Part shown: piece after piece, positions 1 through 12,443 of the stretch
Layout: every line of letters begins with the position of its first letter
Numbering within the stretch: the first letter of the stretch is position 1
NCBI RefSeq assembly: GCF_900113085.1
Contig: NZ_FOOC01000001.1
Location: 248,001 to 312,000, forward strand
Length of the DNA stretch: 64,000 nt
Direction: 5' to 3'
Origin: Fontimonas thermophila
GTDB taxonomy: Bacteria; Pseudomonadota; Gammaproteobacteria; Nevskiales; Nevskiaceae
The notes under the pieces: model-generated
The model's database searches: none
What the model was told of the DNA's origin: nothing
The model's input: only the letters and a program-made list of their open reading frames with translations
Translations under genes and position numbers: made by a program

Positions 1-644
1 TCGCGGATCGGCCGGCCGACGACGAGATAGTCGGCGCCGGCGCGAATGGCCGCGGCCGGCGTCATGATGCGCTTTTGATCCGCCTCGATCCGGTTGTCGA
101 CCGGGCGGATGCCCGGCGTCACACAGATCAGTTTGCGCGGCGCCTCGGCGCGCAGGCGCGCGACTTCGAGCCCCGAGGACACCACGCCGTCGCAGCCGGC
201 AGCGAGCGCGCGGCGCGCGCGCGACAGCACGAGGTCGGCGACGTCGCAGGCAAAGCCCAGATCGGCCAGATCGCCGCGGTCCAGGCTGGTCAGCGCGGTG
301 ACCGCGAGCACCTTCAGGCCGCCAGACTTGGCCTTGGCGGCGGCTTCCATGATCGACTGGTTGCCGTGGACGGTGCAGAAATCGGCGCCGCGCTCGGCGA
401 GGTTGCGTACCGCGCGGGCCACGGTTTCGGGAATGTCGAAGAATTTCAGATCGACGAAGACCTTCTTGTGCTCGCCCTTGAGCCAGTCGAGCAGGTCGAA
501 GAAACCGGGCGCCATCAACAGCTCCAGACCGATCTTGTAGAAACGCACGGTCTCTTGGAGCTGTATGACCAGCGCGCGCGCCTGCACGGCACTGGGTACG
601 TCGAGGGCGACGATGAGACGGTCTTCGGCGGCAATCGTGTCCAC
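1..644 (-). CDS. pyrF: Orotidine 5'-phosphate decarboxylase, C-terminus cut by window edge
   Basis: Catalyses OMP to UMP, the last step of de novo pyrimidine synthesis, in the cytoplasm. The minus strand reads DRLIVALDVPSA near the N-terminus, then the catalytic DLKFFDIPETV signature (D-x-K-x-x-D), VTALTSLD, CDGVVSSG, VTPGIRP and, at the edge, the phosphate-binding stretch ADYLVVGRPI. About 214 codons are visible, so only roughly the last 15-25 residues are missing. The start is a GTG at 644: an in-frame TAG lies about a dozen codons upstream and no other start codon falls between. No strong Shine-Dalgarno is seen. It lies 44 bases after the hrpA stop on the same strand and may be co-transcribed. 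Confidence 0.95.
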   Translation of the reverse strand, partial: MDTIAAEDRLIVALDVPSAVQARALVIQLQETVRFYKIGLELLMAPGFFDLLDWLKGEHKKVFVDLKFFDIPETVARAVRNLAERGADFCTVHGNQSIMEAAAKAKSGGLKVLAVTALTSLDRGDLADLGFACDVADLVLSRARRALAAGCDGVVSSGLEVARLRAEAPRKLICVTPGIRPVDNRIEADQKRIMTPAAAIRAGADYLVVGRPIR

Positions 645-688
645 GCTGTCTTTATCCGCTGGCTGGTAGAAGACGGGCCTGCCCTAGT

Positions 689-3600
689 CTACCCGCGCAG
701 CGCGGCGTCGATCTTCGCCGCGCTCGGCGCACCCTGGGCGCGCAGCTCCTGCGCGAACAGGGCGATGCGCCACTCCTCGAGCAGCCAGCGCGCGGGATGG
801 AATGGGTGCGGCAGACGCGCCACATACGGCGCGATTTGGTGCAGGAGCGCCGCATCGCGCGCCGGCTTGTGGGTGAGGCGCTCGAGGCGCACGTCGATCG
901 CGCGCAGATACAGCGCGATGCGCTGCCATTGCGGCTCCGGAATCGCGTGGATGAAGCCAGGCGCAAACAGGCTGCCGAGTTGATCGCGCAGATCCGCGCT
1001 TGCATCCGGCCAGCGTGTGCCCAGGGCCTCGATGCGCGCACGCAGCTCACGTGCGCGGCCGAGCCAGCGCGCGATGTCCTCGAGCCGGCGCTGGGCGTCC
1101 GTAGAGAACGCGCCGCGTTTTTCCAGGGCGGCCTGGAATTGCGCGCGCGTGTACGGCAGCGGATCGAGGAGCACGGCATCGGCGCTGCGTTCGGCGAGCT
1201 GGCGCGCGAGCACATCCACATCCAGCGCGAAGGCGGTTGCCAGCAGCCCCAGATGGCGGCGCACCTGCTTGCCGAGATCGCGCAGCCGATCGCTCAGGCG
1301 CAGCAACAGCAGCGCGCGCACGCCGGCGTGGTGTGCGCGTGCCGCCGCTTCCGCGGATTCGAACAGCCGCAGATCGATGCGCTCTTCCTGCGCATCGAGC
1401 GCTGGATGGGCGCGCGCCCCGGTCGCGAGCACGACGTGGGTCGGCAGATCGTCGAAATCCCAGTCGCTGATGCCGGTGCGGGTCCAGCGCGCGAGCGTCT
1501 CGTCACGCGCGGCCGCGCGGGCCAGGGCGGCGCGCGCCGCGCCGCGATGGTGCTGCCGCAGCGCCGCCAGCGAGTCGCCGCTGGCGAGCACGCGGCCGTC
1601 GGCATCCAACAGCTGGAAGCGGGGTTTCAGATACGGTTCGAGCTGCGCGGGCGCGAAATCCGCCGGTGTCACCGCCACCCCGGTCATCGCTTCGAGCGCA
1701 CGGCACAGCTGCGGCAGCAAGGCCCCGTGCGCGGGGTCGAGCCGCGCGCCCGCGGCCTGCGCGAACGCCGCAATCGGCGTAAAGGCGCGGCGCAGCCGGT
1801 TGGGCAGCGTGCGGATCAATCCCTCGATGAGATCCGGCCGCAGGCCCGGGACCAACCAGTCGAACACCTCGGGCGGCAACGCATGCGCCTGATCGACCGG
1901 AATGTGAAAGGTCACGCCATCGTGCGCGGCGCCGGGTTCGTGGTGATACGACAGCGCCACGCGGATGCCGCCGATGTCCAGATGGTCCGGAAACAGCGCG
2001 CCGACATCGGCGTTGGCGCCGGGACGCAGCGCATCGCGTTCGGTCATGGTCAAGCGCTCGGCCAGGCGCGGCGGCGTCGGATCGGCCAGCGCGCGCTTGA
2101 GCGCAGCCGTCGTGCAGATCTGCGGCGGCAGGCGTTCGTCATACCAGCGGAACAGGTCCGCCGTATCGGCGAGCAGGTCGGGCCGGCGCAGGCGTGTTTC
2201 TTTTTCGCGGATCGCTGCAATGACCCCGAGATTGTGTTCGAGAAACGCCGGCTTCTTCGGAATGCGGCCGTTGACGAGCGCCTCGCGGATGAAGATCGCC
2301 CGCGCCTCGGCGGGATGCGTGGAGCCGTAGTGCCGTGCGCGCGTGCCCAGCGCCAGGCCGAGCAGGCTCAGATGTTCGGTGGCGAGCACTTCGCCGCGCT
2401 CCGGATGCCAGGTGGGATGCAGCAGGCTGCGCTTGAGTAAATGGCCGGCGACGGATTCGAGCCACTGCGGCTCGATCGCGGCATTGGTGCGCGCATACAG
2501 GCGCGAGGTCTGCGCCAGCTGCGCGCTCATCACCCAGGGCGGCATTTTCTTGGCCAGCGCCGAGCCGGGATGCAGGCGAAAGCGCCGCCCCTTCGGGCCC
2601 TGATATTCCGGCTGCTCGGGCAGCTTCTGGCCGATGTGGTCGATCAGCCCGGCGAGCAGGGCCTGGTGAATCGGCGCATACACCGCCTCGAGCGATTCCG
2701 CCGTCCAGTTCGGCGCGGACGTTGCCGTCCGGCTGCCGAGCAGTTCGCAGATCTGGTGGTACACCGCTTCCCATTCTTCGAGGCGCAGAAAGGAGACGAA
2801 GTGCTCGCGGCACAACCGCCGCAGTTGGCGGTTGGAGGCCGATGCACTCCATTGCCGGAAACGCTGCCAGAGCAGCAGCAGCGACAGAAAATCCGAGCGC
2901 CGGTGGCGCCATTGCGCATGCTTTTCGCGCGCGGCGTCGGGCGCATCCGCGGGCACTTCGTGCGGGTCCTGCACCGACAGCGCGGCGGCGAGCACGAAGA
3001 CTTCGGTTTCCACCGGCGTGCCGCGCCCGGCGAGCGCGATGCGTCCGATGCACGGATCCAGCGGCAGGCGTGCGAGTTCGCGTCCGAGCGGGGTGAGCAT
3101 CCCGCGTTCGTCGAAGGCGCCGAGCATCTCCAGTACGCGCGTCGCCTCGGCGACGTGGCGGCCCTCGGGTGCATCGACCCAGGGGAAGGTCTCGATGCGC
3201 CCCAGGCCGAGTGCGGCCATTTGCAGCAGCACGCCGGCGAGGTTCGCGCGCTTGATCTCCGGATCGGTGAATGCCGGACGCGCGGCGAAGTCGTCCGCGG
3301 CATAGAGCCGGATGCAAGTCCCCGGCCCCAGCCGGCCGCAACGGCCGGCGCGCTGGTTCGCCGAGGCCTGCGACACCGGTTCGATGTGCAGCTGCTGCAC
3401 ACCGGTGCGCGGGGCAAAGCGGCTGATGCGCGCGGTGCCGGTGTCGATGACATAGCGGATCCCCGGCACTGTCAGCGAGGTCTCGGCGACATTGGTCGCC
3501 AGCACGATGCGCGGCTTTCGCGCCGGCAGGAAGACGAGGTCTTGTGCGCTCGACGCCAGGCGCGAATACAGCGGCAGGATCTCGGCATCGGGGAAGCGGC

Positions 3601-4504
3601 CGCCGAGTACGCGCGCGGCATCGCGGATCTCGCGTTCGCCCGGCAGGAACACCAGAATGCCCCCGGATGCGCCGCGCGACCAGAGCTCGGCGACCGCATC
3701 GGCGATGGCGCCTTCGGCGTCGCTGTCGTCGGCGAGCGGGCGGTAACGGATCTCGACCGGATAGGTGCGCCCGGAGACTTCGATGATCGGCGCGCCGCCG
3801 AAGTGGCGCGACAGGCGCTCGGGATCGAGCGTCGCCGAGGTGACGATCACCTTCAGATCCGGACGCTGCGGCAGGATGCGCTTGAGCCAGCCGAGCAAAA
3901 AGTCGATGTTGAGCGTGCGCTCGTGCGCCTCGTCGATGATGATCGCGTCGTAGCCGGCGAGCAGCGGATCGCGTCCCAGCTCGGCGAGCAGTATGCCGTC
4001 GGTCATCAGCTTGATCAGGCTGGCGTCGGAGACACGGCGGTCGAAGCGCGTTTCGTAGCCGACGAGCTGGCCGAGTTCCGTCTTGAGCTCGGCGGCGATG
4101 CGGCTGGCGATGCTGCGCGCCGCCAGCCGGCGTGGCTGGGTGTGGCCGATCTGGCCGCGCATCCCGTATCCCAGCTCCAGGCACAGCTTGGGCAACTGCG
4201 TGGTCTTGCCCGAGCCGGTCTCACCACAGACCACGACCACCGGGTGCGCGCGCATCGCCGCGAGCAGCGTCTCGCGCATCTGCACCACCGGCAGCGCTTC
4301 GGGATAGTCGATCTGCTGCGGCCGCAGGCGCGCGCGGTTCTCCGCGCGCAGGAGCGCCTGCTGCACGTCGCGCTCGAAGCGGTGCGCATCCAAGCGCCGG
4401 GCATTGCTCTGCGCGAGCAGCCGGTCCAGGCGCAGCGCGTCGCGCACGAGCAGCCGGTCGCGCACGGCGGCATAACGCTCTGCGAAGGCGGATGACTCGG
4501 ACAC
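689..4504 (-). CDS. hrpA: ATP-dependent RNA helicase HrpA
   Basis: DEAH-box helicase of about 1271 residues, close to the usual HrpA length of about 1300. From the chosen GTG (VSESSAFAERY), Walker A GETGSGKTT is near residues 94-102, the DEAH box (IIIDEAHERTLN) near 191, motif III SAT follows in VIVTSATLD, and QRAGRCGRLGPG is motif VI. The long C-terminal part matches the OB-fold/DUF3418 region special to bacterial HrpA. In E. coli HrpA works in mRNA processing and rescue of stalled ribosomes; here that role is inferred. The frame stays open upstream to 4582, but the residues before the GTG look like untranslated GC-rich sequence. pyrF follows downstream. Confidence 0.95.
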   Translation of the reverse strand: MSESSAFAERYAAVRDRLLVRDALRLDRLLAQSNARRLDAHRFERDVQQALLRAENRARLRPQQIDYPEALPVVQMRETLLAAMRAHPVVVVCGETGSGKTTQLPKLCLELGYGMRGQIGHTQPRRLAARSIASRIAAELKTELGQLVGYETRFDRRVSDASLIKLMTDGILLAELGRDPLLAGYDAIIIDEAHERTLNIDFLLGWLKRILPQRPDLKVIVTSATLDPERLSRHFGGAPIIEVSGRTYPVEIRYRPLADDSDAEGAIADAVAELWSRGASGGILVFLPGEREIRDAARVLGGRFPDAEILPLYSRLASSAQDLVFLPARKPRIVLATNVAETSLTVPGIRYVIDTGTARISRFAPRTGVQQLHIEPVSQASANQRAGRCGRLGPGTCIRLYAADDFAARPAFTDPEIKRANLAGVLLQMAALGLGRIETFPWVDAPEGRHVAEATRVLEMLGAFDERGMLTPLGRELARLPLDPCIGRIALAGRGTPVETEVFVLAAALSVQDPHEVPADAPDAAREKHAQWRHRRSDFLSLLLLWQRFRQWSASASNRQLRRLCREHFVSFLRLEEWEAVYHQICELLGSRTATSAPNWTAESLEAVYAPIHQALLAGLIDHIGQKLPEQPEYQGPKGRRFRLHPGSALAKKMPPWVMSAQLAQTSRLYARTNAAIEPQWLESVAGHLLKRSLLHPTWHPERGEVLATEHLSLLGLALGTRARHYGSTHPAEARAIFIREALVNGRIPKKPAFLEHNLGVIAAIREKETRLRRPDLLADTADLFRWYDERLPPQICTTAALKRALADPTPPRLAERLTMTERDALRPGANADVGALFPDHLDIGGIRVALSYHHEPGAAHDGVTFHIPVDQAHALPPEVFDWLVPGLRPDLIEGLIRTLPNRLRRAFTPIAAFAQAAGARLDPAHGALLPQLCRALEAMTGVAVTPADFAPAQLEPYLKPRFQLLDADGRVLASGDSLAALRQHHRGAARAALARAAARDETLARWTRTGISDWDFDDLPTHVVLATGARAHPALDAQEERIDLRLFESAEAAARAHHAGVRALLLLRLSDRLRDLGKQVRRHLGLLATAFALDVDVLARQLAERSADAVLLDPLPYTRAQFQAALEKRGAFSTDAQRRLEDIARWLGRARELRARIEALGTRWPDASADLRDQLGSLFAPGFIHAIPEPQWQRIALYLRAIDVRLERLTHKPARDAALLHQIAPYVARLPHPFHPARWLLEEWRIALFAQELRAQGAPSAAKIDAALRG

Positions 4505-4600
4505 GGTGAGGTCGCGTGGGGCGGCCGCGGATGATACGCGAGCAGCCCGCCGCTGCGGATGGTGCTCGCCGCACCGGGCCATGCGCTGGCGCAGGCCGGA

Positions 4601-5794
4601 TCAGCGCACCTGTGCGGCGTCCAGGCGGTAGAGATAGTCTCGCGTCAGCGGCAGCCGGTCCACCCGCCGGCAGAGCTGGAACTGGAAGACGACGAGTTCG
4701 CCTTCGATGAAGTTTGCCTCCGATGCGAGCAGATAAAACGACCACATCCGCCTGAAGCGGTCGTCGAAACGCGCCGGCAGTTCATGCGCGCGGGCGGCGA
4801 AGCGGCGGTGCCATTCGGCCAGCGTGTAGGCGTAGTGGCGACGCCAGATCTCCAGATCGGCGACGACCAGGCCACTCGGTTCGATGGCCGCGAGCACTTC
4901 CGAGGCCGCCGGGATGTAACCACCGGGGAAGATGTATTTGCGGATCCACGGATTCATCCCGCCGGATGGCGAGCGCCGCCCGATCGTGTGCAACACCGCG
5001 GTGCCATCGGGCGCAAGCAGTTGCGCGATCTGCGTGAAGAAGCGCCGGTACTGCGGGCGGCCGACGTGCTCGAACATGCCGACGCTGATGATGGCGTCGA
5101 ACTGGCCGCGCGTCTGCCGGTAATCCTCCAGGCGGAAGTCCACGCACGCGCCCAGCCCGCGCGCCTGGGCGCGCTGCCGGGCGATTTCGAGCTGTGCCTG
5201 CGACAGCGTGATGCCGGTGACGTGTGCGCCGTGGTGCTGCGCGAGATACAGCGCGAGACTGCCCCAGCCGCAGCCGATGTCGAGCACCCGCGCACCGGGT
5301 CGCAGGTCCAGCTTGCGCGCGATGTGCGCGCACTTGGCCTGCTGGGCCTGCTCCAGGGTCATGCCGTCTTCGGCGAAGTAGGCGCAGGAGTAATGCAGGT
5401 CCTCGTCGAGGAAACGGCGATAGAGCTCGAAATCGATGTCGTAGTGATGGGCGGCGTTGCGCCGGCTCGACGCCGGGGTATTGAACTCCTCGCGGTAGGC
5501 GAGCAGGCGGCGCAGTGCCGGCGCGCGCCGCCCCAGATGCGCCGCCAGACGGACGGCGATACGCAGCACCGGGCGCAAATCGCCGTCGGCGGGCGTCCAC
5601 AGGCCATTCATGTACGCCTCGCCGAAATGCAGCGCGGGGTGGATCAGCAGATGGCGCAGCACGCCGGCGTCGCGCAGGTGCACATGCGCCACCGGTTCGC
5701 CCTGGCCGAGGGTCCAGGTGCGGCCATCCGGAGCCGCGAATTCGATCCGTCCCTGTTCGAATCCGCGGCCGATGCGATCCAGCAGGTACTGCAT
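4601..5794 (-). CDS. cfa: Cyclopropane-fatty-acyl-phospholipid synthase
   Basis: Transfers a methylene group from S-adenosylmethionine to double bonds of membrane phospholipid acyl chains. It has 397 residues, the usual size. The SAM site VLDIGCGWGSLALYLA is intact, with LSQAQLEIA after it and ISVGMFEHVG and FPGGYIP further on, all typical of the CFA synthase family. The N-terminal part (HFGEAYMNGLW) matches the family's lipid-binding domain. The start MQYLLDRIGRG was chosen because the 12 upstream in-frame codons read as basic nonsense. It lies between hrpA and the sugar dehydrogenase gene, all on the minus strand. It may act on acyl chains from the desaturase at 46.5 kb; that link is inference. 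Confidence 0.93.
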   Translation of the reverse strand: MQYLLDRIGRGFEQGRIEFAAPDGRTWTLGQGEPVAHVHLRDAGVLRHLLIHPALHFGEAYMNGLWTPADGDLRPVLRIAVRLAAHLGRRAPALRRLLAYREEFNTPASSRRNAAHHYDIDFELYRRFLDEDLHYSCAYFAEDGMTLEQAQQAKCAHIARKLDLRPGARVLDIGCGWGSLALYLAQHHGAHVTGITLSQAQLEIARQRAQARGLGACVDFRLEDYRQTRGQFDAIISVGMFEHVGRPQYRRFFTQIAQLLAPDGTAVLHTIGRRSPSGGMNPWIRKYIFPGGYIPAASEVLAAIEPSGLVVADLEIWRRHYAYTLAEWHRRFAARAHELPARFDDRFRRMWSFYLLASEANFIEGELVVFQFQLCRRVDRLPLTRDYLYRLDAAQVR

Positions 5795-5835
5795 GCGGGC
5801 ACTTTTACGACGCGATGACGCGCCGCGCAAGCGTG

Positions 5836-6966
5836 CTAGCGCGGCACCAGGCCGACGCGCAGCACCGCGCCATCACTGGCGTCGGTGAGCAGGTACAAAT
5901 ACCCATCCGGCCCCTGGCGCACGTCGCGGATGCGCTGGCCCAGGCCCTCGAGCAGGCGCTCCTCGCCGACGACGCGCTCGCCGTCGAGCGTCAGCCGGAC
6001 CAACAGGCCGAACTTGAGCGAGCCGACGAACAGATTGCCACGCCAGGCAGGGAAGCGCTCGGCGGTGTAGAAGGCCATGCCGCTGGGCGCGATCGACGGC
6101 ACCCAGTAATGCACCGGTTGCTCCATGCCGGATTTGTGCGTGCCCTCGCCGATCTTGCCGCCGAAGTACTCCTCGCCATAGGTGATCACCGGCCAGCCGT
6201 AGTTGTATCCGGCGCGGACGACGTTGACCTCGTCACCGCCGCGCGGACCGTGCTCGTGCGCCCACAGCCGGCCGCTTTGCGGATGCAATGCCGCACCCTG
6301 GACGTTGCGATGACCCACGGACCAGATCTCCGGACGCACGCCGGGAATGCCGACGTAAGGATTGTCGGCCGGGACCGAGCCGTCGGCGCGCAGGCGCACG
6401 ATCTTGCCGATGTGGGTGTCCAGCGACTGCACGTGTTCGCGTGCACTGTTGCGGTCACCGAGGGTCAGGTACAGCGTGTCGGAGGCAGCGAAGACGATGC
6501 GGCAGCCAAAGTGATGCTGCCCCGGCCATGACGGCTGCTGGCGGAAGATCACGCGCAGGTCGGTGAGGCCGCCGTCGGTGAGCCGGGCGTGCGCGAGCGT
6601 CGTGCCGTTGTCGCGTGCGCGCGCTTCGGCATAACAGAAGTAAAGGCGCTGCGATTGCGCAAAATCCGGCGCCAGCGCGATGTCGAGCAACCCGCCCTGC
6701 CCGCGCGCGGACACGGCAGGAACACCGGCGAGCGGCGCCGAGACCGTGCCATCGCGGCCGATCAGGCGCAGCCGCCCCGGCCGCTCGCTCACCAGCAGGC
6801 GCCCGTCCGGCAAGAACGCCAGGCTCCAGGGGTGTTCGAGTCCTTGCGCGATGCGCACGACCTCGACCGCCCCGTGCGCGCTGGGGAAGCGTTGCGCGGG
6901 TGCGGCCAGGGCTGTGCCGGTGACGGTGGTGCACAGCAGGGCGAGCAGGACGAGGATGCGCGGCAT
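5836..6966 (-). CDS. Periplasmic PQQ-type sugar dehydrogenase (YliI/aldose sugar dehydrogenase family)
   Basis: A 376-residue beta-propeller protein with an N-terminal signal peptide (MPRILVLLALLCTTVTGTALA, cleavage near ALA/AP). Family landmarks include LEHPWSLAFLPDG, RLLVSERPGRL, GQGGLLDIALAPDF, GDRNSAREHVQ, GHRNVQGAALHP and EHGPRGGDEVNV, which carry the conserved His/Arg of soluble PQQ glucose/aldose dehydrogenases. It probably oxidises aldoses outside the cytoplasm using pyrroloquinoline quinone; the substrate cannot be read. The ATG at 6966 has a GGAG about 8 bases upstream, lies 28 bases after the metH stop, and puts the signal peptide at the N-terminus. The frame is open further upstream, but that part overlaps metH. 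Confidence 0.9.
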   Translation of the reverse strand: MPRILVLLALLCTTVTGTALAAPAQRFPSAHGAVEVVRIAQGLEHPWSLAFLPDGRLLVSERPGRLRLIGRDGTVSAPLAGVPAVSARGQGGLLDIALAPDFAQSQRLYFCYAEARARDNGTTLAHARLTDGGLTDLRVIFRQQPSWPGQHHFGCRIVFAASDTLYLTLGDRNSAREHVQSLDTHIGKIVRLRADGSVPADNPYVGIPGVRPEIWSVGHRNVQGAALHPQSGRLWAHEHGPRGGDEVNVVRAGYNYGWPVITYGEEYFGGKIGEGTHKSGMEQPVHYWVPSIAPSGMAFYTAERFPAWRGNLFVGSLKFGLLVRLTLDGERVVGEERLLEGLGQRIRDVRQGPDGYLYLLTDASDGAVLRVGLVPR

Positions 6967-6994
6967 GGGCGACTCCGGGTGAGGCCGATGCAGC

Positions 6995-10780
<3,786 letters not shown>

Positions 10781-10969
10781 GCGAAGGCGCAGGGCGGGAG
10801 ACGGGGCGTAAGTATATCCGCTCATGCGGATGCGCGGATGAGCAGGTCGCGACTGCCGCTCGTCTGCCCAGGGTCGCCTCGCATCCTGCCGGGCGCGCAC
10901 TGCGGGCGCCGGCGCGGTAGGGTGACGGCCATGGGTGATTCGTAAAGCCCTGGTGCGCCACCGCCTAGG

Positions 10970-11061
10970 CTGTCCGGATTGTCCACCGGTCTCTCCCCCC
11001 AACCCGGATCCCCCAACCTTTCCGGGTACTCGGGCCAAGCCGCAGGGCTTGGCCCTTTTTT
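10970..11061 (+). ncRNA. Candidate C-rich small RNA or transcribed leader ending in an orphan terminator
   Basis: No gene lies upstream on this strand, yet a textbook intrinsic terminator ends at 11061. Just before it is a perfect 7-bp hairpin (ACCCGGA 11002-11008 with TCCGGGT 11021-11027) whose 12-base loop holds TCCCCC. A second run of six C sits at 10995-11000, also single-stranded. Unpaired C-runs that pair with Shine-Dalgarno sequences are a known design of small regulatory RNAs (for example the Xanthomonas sX13 type). The 5' end is a guess: no convincing promoter was found. It could instead be a regulatory leader for the downstream rubredoxin gene. Confidence 0.4.
11032..11061 (+). terminator. 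Intrinsic terminator with no gene upstream on its strand
   Basis: A perfect 10-bp stem, GGGCCAAGCC (11032-11041) with GGCTTGGCCC (11046-11055), a 4-base loop and six T (11056-11061). It works only in the plus direction, since the reverse lacks a T-run. The next gene, rubredoxin, starts 71 bases later, so it terminates something transcribed from the metH/rubredoxin intergenic region. Confidence 0.85.
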
Positions 11062-11132
11062 ATCGGCGCTCGCTCACGCAGTAACGCCTTGGGGTAACAT
11101 GCGCCGCCGTTTTTGCCTGACCCGAGAATGCG

Positions 11133-11306
11133 ATGCCGTACAAGAAGTGGCGCTGCCTGATCTGCGATTACGTCTATGACGAGGAAGCGGGTGCCCCGCA
11201 GGACGGGATTCCACCCGGAACGCGGTGGGCCGACGTGCCGGAGACCTGGACCTGTCCGGACTGCGGGGCCTCCAAGGCCGATTTCCAGATGGTCGAGATC
11301 GACTGA
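11133..11306 (+). CDS. Rubredoxin
   Basis: A 57-residue one-iron electron carrier. Both knuckles are intact: C8-L-I-C11 and C41-P-D-C44, each Cys pair followed by the usual Gly/aromatic surroundings ([31 protein letters not shown]). It probably passes electrons from a rubredoxin reductase to an alkane hydroxylase, a peroxidase or a similar partner; none is adjacent. The ATG at 11133 ([11 protein letters not shown]) is preferred over an out-of-frame ATG five bases earlier. Its stop is 12 bases before the next gene, ppnP, so the two are probably co-transcribed. A terminator and candidate small RNA lie just upstream. Confidence 0.95.
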   Translation: MPYKKWRCLICDYVYDEEAGAPQDGIPPGTRWADVPETWTCPDCGASKADFQMVEID

Positions 11307-11318
11307 TAGAGACTTCAC

Positions 11319-11654
11319 ATGCGTACCCCGCCACCGGCCGACGGCCTGCAGTTCGACGGAGTCTCCGTCGTCAAGAAAGCCAATGTCTATTTCGACGGCA
11401 AGTGCGTCAGCCACACCGTGCTGTTTGCGGACGGCAGCCGCAAGAGCGTCGGCGTGATGCTGCCGTCGACGCTGCGTTTCACCACCGCCGCGCCCGAGGT
11501 CATGGAGCTGCTCGCCGGGCGTTGCCGCGTGCGTCTGCCCGGTGCGGGCGCCGCGCAGGAATACACGGGCGGACAGTCATTCGCGGTGCCTGCCGATTCC
11601 GCCTTCGAGATCGAGGTGCTGGAGCCGGTGCATTACGTCTGCCATTTCGGCTAG
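11319..11654 (+). CDS. ppnP: Pyrimidine/purine nucleoside phosphorylase (YaiE/DUF1255 family)
   Basis: A 111-residue cupin-fold protein. The core [26 protein letters not shown], with the later [17 protein letters not shown] and a terminal YVCHFG, follows E. coli PpnP, which splits several nucleosides with phosphate. It is about 15 residues longer at the N-terminus than the E. coli protein, so a later start is possible, but MRTPPPADG is the first ATG after rubredoxin. It converges on nrdJb, 33 bases away, so a nucleotide-metabolism neighbourhood is plausible. The enzymatic role is from family knowledge. Confidence 0.9.
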   Translation: MRTPPPADGLQFDGVSVVKKANVYFDGKCVSHTVLFADGSRKSVGVMLPSTLRFTTAAPEVMELLAGRCRVRLPGAGAAQEYTGGQSFAVPADSAFEIEVLEPVHYVCHFG

Positions 11655-11687
11655 AGGCGCCGCTGCGGTTTGCGCATCCGCGGTCTC

Positions 11688-12425
11688 TCATCCGCATTTC
11701 GAGTAGCCACAGTCGAGGCAGGTCGGGCAGCCATCTTTCATGACCAGATCGCCCTGGCAGTCCGGTTCCGGGCACCTGCCGACGGCGGCGTGCACGGCAT
11801 CCGGCGGCGGGCTTGCGCCGTCGGCCTGCGGGGTGCCCAGCGGCTCCTGGATGCGGGCGTCGCGCGTGCGCGCGTAGTGGTCGGCGAGCGCCGCGAGCGA
11901 CCGCTCGCGACCGTTCTCGTCGAGAAAACCGCGCCTGTAGAGCGCCTGCTGGATCGCCCAGGCGATCGCCGCGACTTCGGAGTCGTGCACCATGGCCTTG
12001 CCCGACCGAGTCTTGCCGTACCAGACCGGGCCGCGATCCCAGGACACCTTGCGCAGATCGGCCAGCGCCTTGGCCAGAAAGCCGCCACGCGCGGCGAGCG
12101 AGAGCGTGCGCATCGTCGCCGACACCCACTGATGTTCGGCGGCGGTCTGCCCTGCCGGCACGAAGAATTCGAGCGGCCGCTCGATGCACACCCGCCGGCC
12201 GCCGATGCGGCCACAGACGACGCCGAAGCCGATCACGAAGTAAATCGTCTTGCGTCCGCCGGCCGAGGTCAGGACGATCTTGGTCGTCGTCGATTCCCAG
12301 CTGCCTTCCTCACGCCGGTCGATGCGCAGCGTCAGCGGGTCGATGTCCGGCGCCGCCGCGTCCTTGACCACCGACCAGCCGACGATGCGCTGGTCGATCC
12401 GCGTGACCTTGCCGCTTTCTGCCAT
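11688..12425 (-). CDS. nrdJb: Class II (B12-dependent) ribonucleotide reductase, C-terminal subunit NrdJb
   Basis: A 245-residue partner of the gene just upstream. In Pseudomonas-type class II reductases the enzyme is split into a catalytic NrdJa and a smaller NrdJb; this arrangement matches. The TSCPD-like central part is visible (EFFVPAGQTAAEHQWVSATM). The extreme C-terminus has CPEPDCQGDL, then CPTCLDCGYSKCG, a Cys-rich zinc-ribbon tail expected to carry the redox cysteines that re-reduce the active site. It starts 18 bases after the nrdJa stop, so the two are surely one operon. The alternative, a stand-alone TSCPD protein, is much less likely given the context. Confidence 0.92.
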   Translation of the reverse strand: MAESGKVTRIDQRIVGWSVVKDAAAPDIDPLTLRIDRREEGSWESTTTKIVLTSAGGRKTIYFVIGFGVVCGRIGGRRVCIERPLEFFVPAGQTAAEHQWVSATMRTLSLAARGGFLAKALADLRKVSWDRGPVWYGKTRSGKAMVHDSEVAAIAWAIQQALYRRGFLDENGRERSLAALADHYARTRDARIQEPLGTPQADGASPPPDAVHAAVGRCPEPDCQGDLVMKDGCPTCLDCGYSKCG

Positions 12426-12443
12426 TGGTCCCTCCGCCGCCGG

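Larger units (their letters stand above)
10781..11132. other. Divergent intergenic region between metH and the rubredoxin gene
   Basis: About 350 bases without a protein gene. The metH side (10781-10920) holds a small TCCGC/GCGGA dyad near 10817-10830 but no riboswitch that I recognise. The right half (about 10970-11061) holds two C-runs, a 7-bp hairpin and a strong plus-strand terminator, annotated separately as a candidate small RNA. From 11062 to 11132 lies the presumed rubredoxin leader, with only a weak -10-like TAACAT near 11094. Confidence 0.6.

Noticed and set aside
4505-4582. Upstream ATG for hrpA at 4582
   Set aside because: It would overlap the cfa gap with low-complexity residues and no Shine-Dalgarno; the GTG at 4504 fits family length.
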